Of a DNA stretch of 23,637 nucleotides, positions 14,827-23,150 are shown in pieces. The stretch's first letter is position 1; each line of letters begins with the position of its first letter. The notes under the pieces were generated by a model, which worked only from the letters and a program-made list of their open reading frames with translations, was not told where the DNA came from and did not search any database. This DNA comes from JANYBV01 sp043763155 (GTDB taxonomy: Bacteria > Pseudomonadota > Alphaproteobacteria > Rickettsiales > SXRF01). The position numbers and the translations under genes were made by a program. Where the stretch lies: contig JAYULW010000120.1 in the NCBI GenBank assembly GCA_043763155.1, positions 1 to 23,637 on the forward strand, read 5' to 3'.

Positions 14827-15716
14827 GCCCCCTGCCCGCTGGCATTTTATCGGCGAAGGCTTTTGTGCCGCATACGCTGGAACACCTCACCGAGGCGCGG
14901 GTGTTTCCCAATCCGTTGCCAGAGGCGGCCTATGCGAAAATGCTGGAGGAATATGCCGGGCTTGAGGGCGTAAGAGTGTGGGACATTACCTATGAGAGCG
15001 ACGGGCTGGTGATTACGGGCGTTATGGCGCTGCCGGAGGTGATGGGGGATGCGCATCCGGTGATGGTGTATAACCGTGGGGGAAGCCGGGATTATGGCAA
15101 GCTTACGGTGCTGAACGTGCTGCGCTCGATGGTGCCGTTTGCGCAAAAAGGGTATCTGGTGTTTGCGTCGAACTACCGGGGGAATGCGGGTAGTGAGGGG
15201 GTAGAGGAATTTGGCGGCGCGGACGTGCATGACGTGCTGCGGTTGCTGGTGATTGCACGTGCGCACCCGGCGTTTGACGGGAAGAACGCCTTCATGATCG
15301 GGCATTCGCGCGGGGGGATGATGACGGAGCTGGCGATTGCACAGGGAGCGCAGGTGAATGCGGCGGTGGCGATTGCGGGGATTGGGGATGCGCGCAAGCT
15401 GGTTGCGTACCCGCATTTGCTGGAACGGGTGCTGAAGCCGCTGGTGCCGGGGTATAGGGTGCATCCGATCGAGGCGCTGGAGCGGCGCTCGGCGGTGTTG
15501 TGGCCGGAAAAAATTACCGTGCCGCTGTTGCTGCTGCATGGGGATAATGACCGGGATGTGGATGTGAGCGACTCTATTGTGCTGGATGAGGCCATAAAAG
15601 GCGCTGGAGGGGTTTGTGAGCTGGTTGTGTATCAAGGCGGGGGACATGCCCTGCTCAGGCATTGGAGCGACGTTTTAGAGCGTTGTATGGCGTGGCTGGC
15701 GAGGTATACGGCATGA
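14823..15716 (+). CDS. Alpha/beta hydrolase, prolyl-oligopeptidase-type, embedded in the yej operon
   Basis: A 297-residue protein with the alpha/beta-hydrolase fold of the S9/dienelactone group and no signal peptide, so probably cytoplasmic. The nucleophile elbow GHSRGG (160-165) puts the catalytic serine at 162. HGDNDRDVD (239-247) offers Asp243, and GGGHAL (272-277) offers His275, completing the triad. The S9-like YLVFASNYRGNAGSEG (111-126) supplies the oxyanion region. It sits between yejB and yejE with ATGA overlaps at both ends (14823-14826 and 15713-15716) and its own GGAGG. It must therefore be co-translated with the importer. The context suggests cleavage of imported peptides or removal of a peptide modification. 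An esterase role is equally compatible with the sequence. Confidence 0.93.
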   Translation: MSPLPAGILSAKAFVPHTLEHLTEARVFPNPLPEAAYAKMLEEYAGLEGVRVWDITYESDGLVITGVMALPEVMGDAHPVMVYNRGGSRDYGKLTVLNVLRSMVPFAQKGYLVFASNYRGNAGSEGVEEFGGADVHDVLRLLVIARAHPAFDGKNAFMIGHSRGGMMTELAIAQGAQVNAAVAIAGIGDARKLVAYPHLLERVLKPLVPGYRVHPIEALERRSAVLWPEKITVPLLLLHGDNDRDVDVSDSIVLDEAIKGAGGVCELVVYQGGGHALLRHWSDVLERCMAWLARYTA

Positions 15717-16735
15717 GCCCGATGACGCGCAGGCGCTGGCAGCTTTTTTGCGCCAACCGGCGCGGCTATTGGAGCTTGTGGATTTTCCTGTTTTTCTTCC
15801 TGACCAGCCTGTGCGTGGAGGTGATTGCCAACGACAAGCCCATCATGCTGAAATATCAGGGAGAATATTATTTTCCGGTGTTTCATACCTATACCGAGAA
15901 GGTGTTTGGCGGGGATTTCGATACGGAGGCGGCGTACCGCGATGCGTTTCTGGCGGCGCGCATTAAAGAGCATGGCTGGATGATCTGGCCGCCGATCCAT
16001 TACAGCTATTCGACCATCAATTATGAGCTGGGCGTGCCTGCCCCCTCCCCGCCTACGGCTGAAAACCTGCTGGGCACGGACGACCAGGGGCGCGACGTGC
16101 TGGCGCGGCTGATTTACGGGTTTCGGGTGTCGGTGCTGTTTGGGCTGCTGCTTACGTTCTTTAGCAGCATTCTGGGCGTGCTGGCGGGCGCGGTGCAAGG
16201 GTATTTTGGCGGGTGGACGGATTTGCTTTTCCAGCGGTTTATCGAGATTTGGTCGGGCCTGCCGGAACTGTTTTTACTTATCATACTGGCGAGTATAGTG
16301 ACGCCGAATTTCTGGTGGCTGCTGGGGATTTTGCTGCTGTTTACGTGGATGAGCCTGACGCATGTGGTGCGGGCGGAGTTCCTGCGGGCGCGTAATTTTG
16401 ATTATGTGAAGGCGGCGCGGGCTTTGGGGGTGAGCGAGTGGAAGATTATGCTGCGGCATGTGCTGCCCAACGCCATGGTTGCGGCCATGACGTATGTGCC
16501 ATTCCTGATGAGTGGTGGGGTTACGGCGCTGACCACGCTGGATTTCCTTGGGTTTGGGCTGCCGCCGGGGTCCCCTTCCCTTGGCGAATTGCTGCTGCAG
16601 GGCAAGGGCAATCCGCAGGCGCCATGGCTTGGGTTTACCGGGTTTTTTGTGATTGCGGGCATGCTGGTGCTGATTATTTTTATCAGCGAAGCGGTGCGCG
16701 ATGCGTTTGACCCGCGAAAGGTGTTGAAGGCATGA
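15713..16735 (+). CDS. yejE: YejE inner-membrane permease of the Yej peptide importer
   Basis: A 340-residue ABC permease of the DppC/OppC type, partner of YejB. The N-terminal RRRWQLFCANRRGYWSLW leads into span 1 (about 20-38). A large periplasmic loop (39-125) carries the family features HYSYSTINYELG and NLLGTDDQGRDVLARLIYG. Five more spans follow, with the EAA coupling loop RAEFLRARNFDYVKAARALG (220-239). The C-terminus is the typical SEAVRDAFDPRK. The start at 15713 overlaps the hydrolase stop (ATGA), and a further-upstream in-frame ATG at 15662 lies inside the hydrolase gene and is less likely. The stop again overlaps the yejF start (16732-16735), so yejB-hydrolase-yejE-yejF are translationally chained. 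Confidence 0.95.
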   Translation: MSPMTRRRWQLFCANRRGYWSLWIFLFFFLTSLCVEVIANDKPIMLKYQGEYYFPVFHTYTEKVFGGDFDTEAAYRDAFLAARIKEHGWMIWPPIHYSYSTINYELGVPAPSPPTAENLLGTDDQGRDVLARLIYGFRVSVLFGLLLTFFSSILGVLAGAVQGYFGGWTDLLFQRFIEIWSGLPELFLLIILASIVTPNFWWLLGILLLFTWMSLTHVVRAEFLRARNFDYVKAARALGVSEWKIMLRHVLPNAMVAAMTYVPFLMSGGVTALTTLDFLGFGLPPGSPSLGELLLQGKGNPQAPWLGFTGFFVIAGMLVLIIFISEAVRDAFDPRKVLKA

Positions 16736-18318
16736 GTTTGCTTCACGTGAAACAATTATGTGTGTCGTTTGCCAGCAAAGACCGGGTGGTTGAAGCGGTG
16801 AAAGACGTGTCTTTCGAGATCAAAGCGGGCGAGATGCTGGCGGTGGTGGGTGAATCGGGCTCAGGCAAGTCGCTGACCGCCCTTTCCTGCCTTGGTTTGC
16901 AGCCTGCAAGCGCGGCTATTAGCGGCAGTATCGCCTTTGACGGGCAGGAGATGGTGGGCGCGCCTGAGGCGCTTTTGCGCGCTATTCGTGGCCAAAAGGT
17001 GGGCATGATCTTCCAGGAGCCGATGACAGCGCTGAACCCGCTGCACAGTATTGAAAAGCAGATCGGTGAGATGCTGGATATTCACCAGCGAATGACCCCT
17101 TCCTTGCGCAAAACGCGCATTCTGGAGCTGCTGGGACAGGTGGGTTTGCCGCATTTCAAGGACCGTTTGGACGCATTTCCGCACCAATTATCGGGCGGAG
17201 AGCGCCAACGGGTGATGATTGCCATGGCAATTGCCAACCGCCCTGCCCTGTTGATTGCCGATGAGCCGACGACTGCGGTGGATGTGACGATTCAGGCGCA
17301 GATTTTGGCGCTGCTGAAGCAATTGCAGGCTGAAATGGGCATGGCGATCCTGTTTATCACGCATGATTTGACGATTGTGCGTAAATTAGCGGACCGCGTG
17401 GCGGTGATGCATAACGGAAATATTGTTGAAACGGGCTTGGTTAGCGAAGTTTTTGCTGCGCCGAAGCACCACTATACCCAGAAACTCCTGGCCAGTGAGC
17501 CGAAGGGGTCGCCGGTTACCCCGCCATTTCACGTGGAAGTCATTACGGGGCAGGAAATAAGGGTGCATTTTCCGATCAAAAAAGGTGTTTTCCGTCGTGT
17601 GGTAGGCTTTACAAAGGCTGTGGACGGCTTATCGGTTTCGGTTCCGGAAGGTTCTTGCGTCGGTGTGGTCGGAGAGTCGGGTTCGGGCAAAACGACGCTC
17701 GGGTTTGCCCTTTTAAAACTCATTCCTTCCACAGGAAAAATTGTGTTTATGGGGAATGAGATTCAACATTTTCAGGGTGTGAATCTTCGGAATTTACGAA
17801 ACCGGATGCAAATGGTGTTTCAGGACCCCTTCTCTTCCCTGAACCCACGCATGACGGTGCGCCAGATTGTAACCGAGGGGCTTTTGGTGCATGCGCCAAG
17901 CATGCCGGAGGCTGAGCGTTTAGGCTTGGTTTCGCAGATTTTGCAGGATGTAGGATTGTCGCCGGAAATGGGTGAGCGCTACCCGCATGAATTCAGCGGC
18001 GGGCAGCGCCAGCGCATCAGTATTGCGCGGGCTATGGTGCTGAAACCCAAATTTGTGGTGCTGGACGAGCCGACGAGCGCGCTGGATCTTTCGGTGCAGG
18101 CGCAAATCATTGATTTGCTCAAGGGGTTCCAGCAGAAATACGGGGTGGGGTATTTGTTTATCAGCCATGACTTACGCGTGGTGAAGGCTATTGCTAGTCA
18201 GTTGATTGTCATGCATAAAGGCGTGGTGGTGGAGCAAGGCGCGGCGGCAGATATTTTTGCCAATCCCCAGCATGCTTACACGCAGGAATTGCTCAATGCC
18301 GCGTTTTTGAAGGAGTAG
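16732..18318 (+). CDS. yejF: YejF duplicated ATPase of the Yej peptide importer
   Basis: A 528-residue tandem ABC ATPase that energises peptide import. The first domain has Walker A GESGSGKS (40-47), signature LSGGERQR (153-160), Walker B LLIADEPTTAVD (173-184) and H-loop ITHD (209-212). The second has GESGSGKT (314-321), FSGGQRQR (421-428), FVVLDEPTSALD (441-452) and ISHD (477-480). Both OppDF-type C-terminal regions are present, and both sites look catalytically complete. Length is normal for YejF. The start overlaps the yejE stop (ATGA). Codons 3-8 are formed from a parS-like sequence (16739-16754). The mid-part (17550-17850) seems to use more A/T-ending codons than the flanking genes. Confidence 0.96.
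   Translation: MSLLHVKQLCVSFASKDRVVEAVKDVSFEIKAGEMLAVVGESGSGKSLTALSCLGLQPASAAISGSIAFDGQEMVGAPEALLRAIRGQKVGMIFQEPMTALNPLHSIEKQIGEMLDIHQRMTPSLRKTRILELLGQVGLPHFKDRLDAFPHQLSGGERQRVMIAMAIANRPALLIADEPTTAVDVTIQAQILALLKQLQAEMGMAILFITHDLTIVRKLADRVAVMHNGNIVETGLVSEVFAAPKHHYTQKLLASEPKGSPVTPPFHVEVITGQEIRVHFPIKKGVFRRVVGFTKAVDGLSVSVPEGSCVGVVGESGSGKTTLGFALLKLIPSTGKIVFMGNEIQHFQGVNLRNLRNRMQMVFQDPFSSLNPRMTVRQIVTEGLLVHAPSMPEAERLGLVSQILQDVGLSPEMGERYPHEFSGGQRQRISIARAMVLKPKFVVLDEPTSALDLSVQAQIIDLLKGFQQKYGVGYLFISHDLRVVKAIASQLIVMHKGVVVEQGAAADIFANPQHAYTQELLNAAFLKE
16739..16754 (+). other. parS-like site, 15 of 16 bases, inside the yejF start
   Basis: TGCTTCACGTGAAACA differs from the ParB-binding consensus TGTTTCACGTGAAACA at one base (C for T at position 3). 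It falls across the 3rd to 8th codons of yejF, in a reading frame different from that of the mnmG and rsmG sites. A ParB protein would be expected to bind it. It lies 6 kb from the mnmG site. Confidence 0.7.
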
Positions 18319-18322
18319 GATT

Positions 18323-18919
18323 ATGGAACTTCTCGATACCATTATGCAGAACCTGTATGGGTTTGTGGCGGCCATGATCGGGGCGCTGGTGGGCGGTGTT
18401 TTCACGCTGCGGGCCACGGATAAGGCCATACGCGAGGAGCGCGACAAAGAGATACGCAGGGACGAGAAGGAAGTGCAGAACATGCTGGACGCCATTGGCG
18501 TGGAGCTGGGAACGCTGTGGAACTTCCATATGAGCCGCATCGGGGCGATGGTGGAAAACCTGCCTGCGGATGGGGCGCTGGAGTTTTATTACCCCCTCAC
18601 CCAGGATTATTTTACGGTGTATAACACCAATGCCGCCAAGATCGGGCAAGTGAAGGACGCAGTGCTGCGCGAGGCGATTGTGGTGTGCTATAACAAGTGC
18701 AAGAAAATCGTGGATGGATTCAAGTATAACAATGAGTTATACATGGATTACCGCAACACGATGGTGATGCCTGCCGTGACCGACCGGCACGGCGATTACG
18801 TGAAGGCCAAGCATCAAGCGCTGATTGATTACGGGCAGATGGCCAAGATAGACCATTTTGAGTGCAAGGGCTATGTGGAGCGCCTGCTGGGCCTATTGGA
18901 TAACCGCAGCAAGGTGTAA
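18323..18919 (+). CDS. Unrecognised membrane-anchored protein (198 residues)
   Basis: I cannot name this family. The product has one N-terminal span (about 10-29, GFVAAMIGALVGGVF) followed by a highly charged, probably coiled-coil helix (31-55, rich in RE, DK and RRDEKE). A soluble, mostly helical cytoplasmic domain makes up the rest. The segment PLTQDYFTVYNTNAAKIG (91-108) and the later CYNKCKKIVDGFKYNNEL look conserved in style, reminiscent of uncharacterised single-span bacterial proteins. AGGAG lies 7 bp upstream of the ATG, and the gene begins 4 bp after the yejF stop. It is therefore probably the last gene of the yej operon. It converges on qorA with an 11-bp gap. Any role in peptide import is only suggested by position. 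Confidence 0.85.
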   Translation: MELLDTIMQNLYGFVAAMIGALVGGVFTLRATDKAIREERDKEIRRDEKEVQNMLDAIGVELGTLWNFHMSRIGAMVENLPADGALEFYYPLTQDYFTVYNTNAAKIGQVKDAVLREAIVVCYNKCKKIVDGFKYNNELYMDYRNTMVMPAVTDRHGDYVKAKHQALIDYGQMAKIDHFECKGYVERLLGLLDNRSKV

Positions 18920-18930
18920 GCGCCCTGCCC

Positions 18931-19908
18931 TCACACTTGCAGGATTAGCGCCCCGGTCGTCTTGCGGGATTCCAAATCAATATGGGCTTGTTTGACTTCG
19001 CCTAAATGGTACAGGCCGCCGATACGGATGGTTAGCACGCGCTTGTGGATCAGGTCGAACAAGGCGGCGGCGTGGGCGGTGTAGGCGTCGTAATCCTCGA
19101 TATGGTGCATAAGCGTGGGGCGCGTCAGGTATAGTGAGCCTTTTTGCGAAAGGATGGCGGGGTCGAAGGCTGGGATTGCGCCGCTGGACTGGCCGAAGCT
19201 TACCATCATGCCGAAGCGCTTCAGGCAATCGAGCGACTGGTTGAAAGTGGTTTTGCCCACCGAATCATACACCACGTCCACACCTTTGCCGCCGGTGATT
19301 TCCTTGATGCGCTCCACCCAGTCTTCCTGCGTGTAGAGCAGCGGGTGGTCGCAGCCGTTTTCGGCAGCTAAGGTTGCTTTTTCGGAGGTGCTGACGGTGC
19401 CGATGACCGTTGCGCCTAGGCTTTTGGCAAGCTGGCAGGCAAGCAGCCCTACGCCGCCGGCGGCGGCATGGATAAGCACGGTATCGCCAGCATGGACCTG
19501 AAAGGTCAGGCGCAGCAGGTAATAGGCGGTGAGGCCCTTGAGCATGGCGGCGGCGGCGACCTCATCGGTGATGGTGTCGGGCAGGGGAATGGCGTAGCGG
19601 GCGGGGAGGGTGCGGTACTCGGCGTACGCGCCCACGGGGCCGCCGCAATACGCCACGCGGTCGCCGGGTGCGAAATGCTCGACGTTGCTGCCCACAGCCT
19701 CGATGACGCCTGCGGCTTCCATGCCAAGACCCACGGGGTAGCCAAGCAATTTATAGAGGCCGGTGCGGTGGTAAATATCAATGAAATTCACACCGATAGC
19801 GCGCTGGCGGATGAGGATCTCATTTGCGCCGGGGGCGGTGATGGGCATGTCTTCCAGCTTCAGCACTTCGGGGCCGCCGGTTTCGTGTATTCTTACTGCT
19901 AGCGCCAT
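18931..19908 (-). CDS. qorA: NADPH:quinone oxidoreductase, QorA-like
   Basis: A 325-residue zinc-independent medium-chain dehydrogenase/reductase closely resembling E. coli QorA, a soluble NADPH-dependent quinone reductase. Visible family features are GGPEVL near the start (11-16), AIGVNFIDIYHRTGLY (37-52) and GLGMEAAGVIEAVG (60-73). Further on are LKGLTAYYLLR (123-133), the cofactor-binding HAAAGGVGLLACQLAK (147-162), VYDSVGK and RPTLMHHI. The cysteines and GHE zinc signature of alcohol dehydrogenases are absent. Length matches QorA. It is a single minus-strand gene: the 198-residue gene converges at its 3' end and mnmE diverges from its start 64 bp away. Confidence 0.94.
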   Translation of the reverse strand: MALAVRIHETGGPEVLKLEDMPITAPGANEILIRQRAIGVNFIDIYHRTGLYKLLGYPVGLGMEAAGVIEAVGSNVEHFAPGDRVAYCGGPVGAYAEYRTLPARYAIPLPDTITDEVAAAAMLKGLTAYYLLRLTFQVHAGDTVLIHAAAGGVGLLACQLAKSLGATVIGTVSTSEKATLAAENGCDHPLLYTQEDWVERIKEITGGKGVDVVYDSVGKTTFNQSLDCLKRFGMMVSFGQSSGAIPAFDPAILSQKGSLYLTRPTLMHHIEDYDAYTAHAAALFDLIHKRVLTIRIGGLYHLGEVKQAHIDLESRKTTGALILQV

Positions 19909-19972
19909 TTAGCCTTGCCTCCGACAACTCTTTGGGGAATATGTAGGCGCAACTTTAACGTGAGTTTGCGTG

Positions 19973-21253
19973 ATGTCCAGTGCAGATACGATTTTTGCCC
20001 TTGCGACCCCGCCGGGCAAGTCCGGCGTTGCGGTCGTTCGCCTTTCTGGGGTGCGCGCCGCACAGGCGGTTTTAGGGCTTACGGGGCGAGGGGAGTTTAC
20101 GCCCCGGATGGCGCATTATGTGCGTTTTGGTTCTGTGGATACGGGGCTGGCGATTTATTTTCCGGGGCCTAAGAGCTTTACGGGGGAGGATGTGGTGGAG
20201 TGCCATATCCATGGCGGGTTAGCAGTAATACGAGAATTTTTGAGTGTGCTTTCAGGTATGGGGCTGCGCTATGCGGAGCCGGGAGAATTTACGCGGCGGG
20301 CATTTGCCAATGGGAAGATGGATCTGCTGGAGGCCGAAGGGCTGGCCGATTTGATTGATGCGGAAACGGGTGAGCAGAAGACGCAGGCGGCGCGGCAGAT
20401 GAGCGGTGAGCTTTCGCGCTATTACGACGAGGTGCGGGGGCGCATGGTGCGGGTGCTGGCGCATCTGGAGGCGTATATTGATTTTCCGGATGAGGAGATT
20501 CCTGAGGCGGTGCTGACGGGCCTTGCGGATGAGACGCGGGAATTGCAGACGAGCATCCGGGTGGCGATGGATGATAAGGGCAGGGGGGAGCGCCTGCGCG
20601 ATGGGATCAGCGTGGTGATTCTGGGCGCGCCCAACGTAGGCAAGTCGAGTTTGCTGAATGCGCTTGCGAAGCGGGATGTGGCTATTGTCTCGCATAAGGC
20701 GGGAACGACCAGGGACATGATCGAGGTGCATCTGGACATCAAGGGGTTTCCGGTGGTGCTGGTGGACACGGCGGGAATACGCGAAAGTGATGAGGAAATC
20801 GAATTAGAGGGCATCAGGAGGGCTTTGAAGCGTGCTGATGAGGCTGACATCCAGCTCAGGGTGTTTGACGCTTCTGAGGGGCCTCTGAATGCTTCGGGCT
20901 TTTCGGCTAACAGCATCGTGGTTGCCAACAAGGTGGATGTGGCGGTGGCACCGGAGGGGGCGATAGGGATTTCGACCAAGACGGGGCAGGGGCTGGAGGC
21001 GCTTTTGGCGGCCATTGAGGGCAGGGTGGTTGGGCTTTTTGCGGGGCAGGCACCGTTTATCACGCGTGGGCGGCATAGGCAATTACTGGGTGAGGCTTTG
21101 AAATATCTTGATAATTCTCTGCATCCGCTGCCCTTAGAACTGCGCTGCGAGGAGCTGCGCTTAGCGGCGGGGGCTGTGGGTAAAATTACTGGCGCGATAC
21201 AGGTAGATGATGTATTAGACGTGATCTTCAGAAGTTTTTGTATTGGCAAATAG
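19973..21253 (+). CDS. mnmE: tRNA modification GTPase MnmE
   Basis: With MnmG, this GTPase builds the (carboxymethyl)aminomethyl group at uridine 34 of several tRNAs. The N-terminal formyl-THF-binding domain begins DTIFALATPPGKSGVAVVRLSG (5-26). The helical domain is interrupted by the G domain, with G1 GAPNVGKSS (218-226), G2 GTTRD (244-248), G3 DTAG (265-268) and G4 NKVD (319-322). The protein ends with the catalytic-cysteine motif CIGK (423-426). Length is 426. The ATG at 19973 is preferred to the adjacent GTG at 19970 because the homologous N-terminus is shorter, but the ribosome binding site is weak. mnmG follows after 25 bp, the conserved alphaproteobacterial order. Confidence 0.97.
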   Translation: MSSADTIFALATPPGKSGVAVVRLSGVRAAQAVLGLTGRGEFTPRMAHYVRFGSVDTGLAIYFPGPKSFTGEDVVECHIHGGLAVIREFLSVLSGMGLRYAEPGEFTRRAFANGKMDLLEAEGLADLIDAETGEQKTQAARQMSGELSRYYDEVRGRMVRVLAHLEAYIDFPDEEIPEAVLTGLADETRELQTSIRVAMDDKGRGERLRDGISVVILGAPNVGKSSLLNALAKRDVAIVSHKAGTTRDMIEVHLDIKGFPVVLVDTAGIRESDEEIELEGIRRALKRADEADIQLRVFDASEGPLNASGFSANSIVVANKVDVAVAPEGAIGISTKTGQGLEALLAAIEGRVVGLFAGQAPFITRGRHRQLLGEALKYLDNSLHPLPLELRCEELRLAAGAVGKITGAIQVDDVLDVIFRSFCIGK

Positions 21254-21267
21254 GCGGCATGGCCGCC
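21253..21267 (+). other. Short GC hairpin between mnmE and mnmG
   Basis: GGCGGC (21253-21258) and GCCGCC (21262-21267) form a perfect 6-bp stem with a 3-base loop, starting at the last base of the mnmE stop codon. No T-run follows, so it is not a canonical terminator. It could slow ribosomes or shape mRNA stability between the two genes. Confidence 0.3.
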
Positions 21268-21278
21268 CTTGAGGCGCT

Positions 21279-23150
21279 ATGTTTGATTTTGATGTTATCG
21301 TAATTGGTGGTGGGCATGCGGGCTGCGAAGCGGCGGCGGCTTCGGCGCGCGTGGGTGCTAAAACCGCACTGGTGACGCAGAAGGCGGCCACCATTGGTGA
21401 GATGTCGTGCAACCCGGCCATTGGCGGCATTGCCAAGGGTACCTTAGTTCGGGAAATTGATGCGCTGGACGGGGTGATGGGGCGGGTGATTGACCGCGCC
21501 GGGATTCATTACCGGGTGCTGAATGCGAGCAAGGGGCCAGCGGTGCGGGGACCACGCGCGCAGGCCGACCGGAAGCTGTATCGCGAAGCAATGCAGGACG
21601 TGCTTTTCAACCAGCCGAATCTTTCTATTGTGGAAGATTCAGTGGAAGATTTGCTGGTGGATGGGGGCGAGGTGAGGGGTGTTATAACCCAGTCCGGCCG
21701 TACCATCACGGCAGGGAAGGTGGTGCTGACAACGGGCACATTCCTGAATGGTTTGATCCATATTGGCGAGACGAAAATCCGGGCGGGGCGGGTGAATGAA
21801 GCGCCGTCCATCGGGCTTTCGGACACGTTGAAACGCTTGAATTTCATGGTGGGGCGGCTTAAGACCGGTACTCCGCCTCGCTTGGACGGCAAAACGATTG
21901 ATTGGGCAGGGCTGGAAGCACAGCCGGGGGATAATCCGCCGAAGCCGTTTTCGTATCTGACGGATAGGGTGCTGGTGCCGCAGATTAGTTGCTATATCAC
22001 CCATACGTCGCAGGCCACGCATGACATCATTCGGGCGAATTTGCACCGGGCGCCGATGTATTCGGGGCAGATTGAAAGCACGGGGCCGCGCTATTGCCCG
22101 TCTATCGAAGATAAGGTAGTGCGGTTTGCAAGCCGCGATAAGCACCAGATTTTCCTTGAGCCGGAGGGGCTGGATGACGATACGGTGTATCCGAACGGCA
22201 TCTCGACGTCGCTTCCTGAGGAGGTGCAGATTGCGCTTTTGAAGACGATTGCGGGGCTTGAAAAGGCACGGGTAATTCGGCCCGGTTATGCGATTGAATA
22301 TGACTATGTGGACCCACGCGAATTGAAGCCGACATTGGAGACGCATAAGGTGCGCGGGCTTTATTTTGCAGGGCAGATAAACGGCACTACGGGCTATGAA
22401 GAAGCAGGTGGGCAGGGGTTGGTGGCGGGCATGAACGCAGCCCTCTCTGCGGCCTCTTCCAAGCCCTTTATTATTGACCGTTCGGATGCCTATATCGGGG
22501 TGATGATTGATGATCTGATCACCCATGGAACGGCGGAGCCGTACCGTATGTTTACGTCGCGTTCTGAGTATCGTTTGACGCTTAGGGCTGACAATGCCGA
22601 TTTGCGTCTGACGGGGAAGGGGATAGCGGCTGGAGTGGTTGGAAATGACCGGAAAACAGTGTTTGAAACCAAGGCACATGCCATTGCTGTTTCACGTGAA
22701 ACATTGAAGAGCTTTACATTGACGCCGAATGAGGCGAAAATTCATGGTATCTCATTGAATCAGGACGGAATTCGGCGTTCTGCGTTTGAGCTGCTTACCT
22801 ATCAGCTGGATGGTGAAGTCTTGAAAAAAGTCTGGCCGGAAATGGGTGGGATGGGGGATGAGATTCTGGAGCAATTGCAGATTGAGTCGTTGTATTCGAG
22901 CTATCTAGAGCGGCAGGAGCTGGATATTGCTTCGTTCAAGAAAGAAGAGGAAATGACCATCCCTGAAACCCTCGATTATGATGCTTTGCCGTCGCTTTCG
23001 ACCGAGGTGAAGGTGAAATTGAAGAAAGTACGTCCTTCGACCATTGGTCAGGCGTCTCGAATTCCGGGTGTGACCCCGGCGGCGATGATTGCGTTGATCG
23101 CGTTCATCAAAAAAGGTGGGTATGCTGGTTTGGACAAAATCAGTGCTTGA
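21279..23150 (+). CDS. mnmG: tRNA uridine-34 modification FAD enzyme MnmG (GidA)
   Basis: The FAD/NADH-dependent partner of MnmE, 623 residues, the usual size. The N-terminal FAD-binding GGGHAGCEAA (10-19) is followed by EMSCNPAIGGIAKG (41-54) and the family signature GPRAQADRKLY (91-101), with NGTTGYEEAGGQGLVAGMNAAL further on. The C-terminal helical domain that contacts MnmE is intact (ending ...KGGYAGLDKISA). GAGG lies 4 bp before the ATG. A perfect parS site (22688-22703) is built into the C-terminal part, encoding V-S-R-E-T. The rsmG frame overlaps its last 29 bases. Third-position A/T appears more frequent in the last third of the gene than in the first. Confidence 0.97.
   Translation: MFDFDVIVIGGGHAGCEAAAASARVGAKTALVTQKAATIGEMSCNPAIGGIAKGTLVREIDALDGVMGRVIDRAGIHYRVLNASKGPAVRGPRAQADRKLYREAMQDVLFNQPNLSIVEDSVEDLLVDGGEVRGVITQSGRTITAGKVVLTTGTFLNGLIHIGETKIRAGRVNEAPSIGLSDTLKRLNFMVGRLKTGTPPRLDGKTIDWAGLEAQPGDNPPKPFSYLTDRVLVPQISCYITHTSQATHDIIRANLHRAPMYSGQIESTGPRYCPSIEDKVVRFASRDKHQIFLEPEGLDDDTVYPNGISTSLPEEVQIALLKTIAGLEKARVIRPGYAIEYDYVDPRELKPTLETHKVRGLYFAGQINGTTGYEEAGGQGLVAGMNAALSAASSKPFIIDRSDAYIGVMIDDLITHGTAEPYRMFTSRSEYRLTLRADNADLRLTGKGIAAGVVGNDRKTVFETKAHAIAVSRETLKSFTLTPNEAKIHGISLNQDGIRRSAFELLTYQLDGEVLKKVWPEMGGMGDEILEQLQIESLYSSYLERQELDIASFKKEEEMTIPETLDYDALPSLSTEVKVKLKKVRPSTIGQASRIPGVTPAAMIALIAFIKKGGYAGLDKISA
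22688..22703 (+). other. parS site, perfect 16-bp match, inside mnmG
   Basis: TGTTTCACGTGAAACA is the exact palindromic ParB-binding consensus known from Caulobacter and Bacillus. It nucleates ParB spreading for chromosome segregation and is typically close to the origin. Here it is translated in-frame as V-S-R-E-T within MnmG. Confidence 0.9.

Noticed and set aside
15662..15712. Upstream ATG extending YejE by 17 residues
   Set aside because: It lies inside the hydrolase gene. ATG 15713 gives the ATGA overlap seen at the neighbouring junctions and the expected N-terminus.
17525..17540. CATTTCACGTGGAAGT in yejF as a further parS site
   Set aside because: Only 11 of 16 bases match and both outer arms are broken. 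It is probably a chance occurrence of the CACGTG core.
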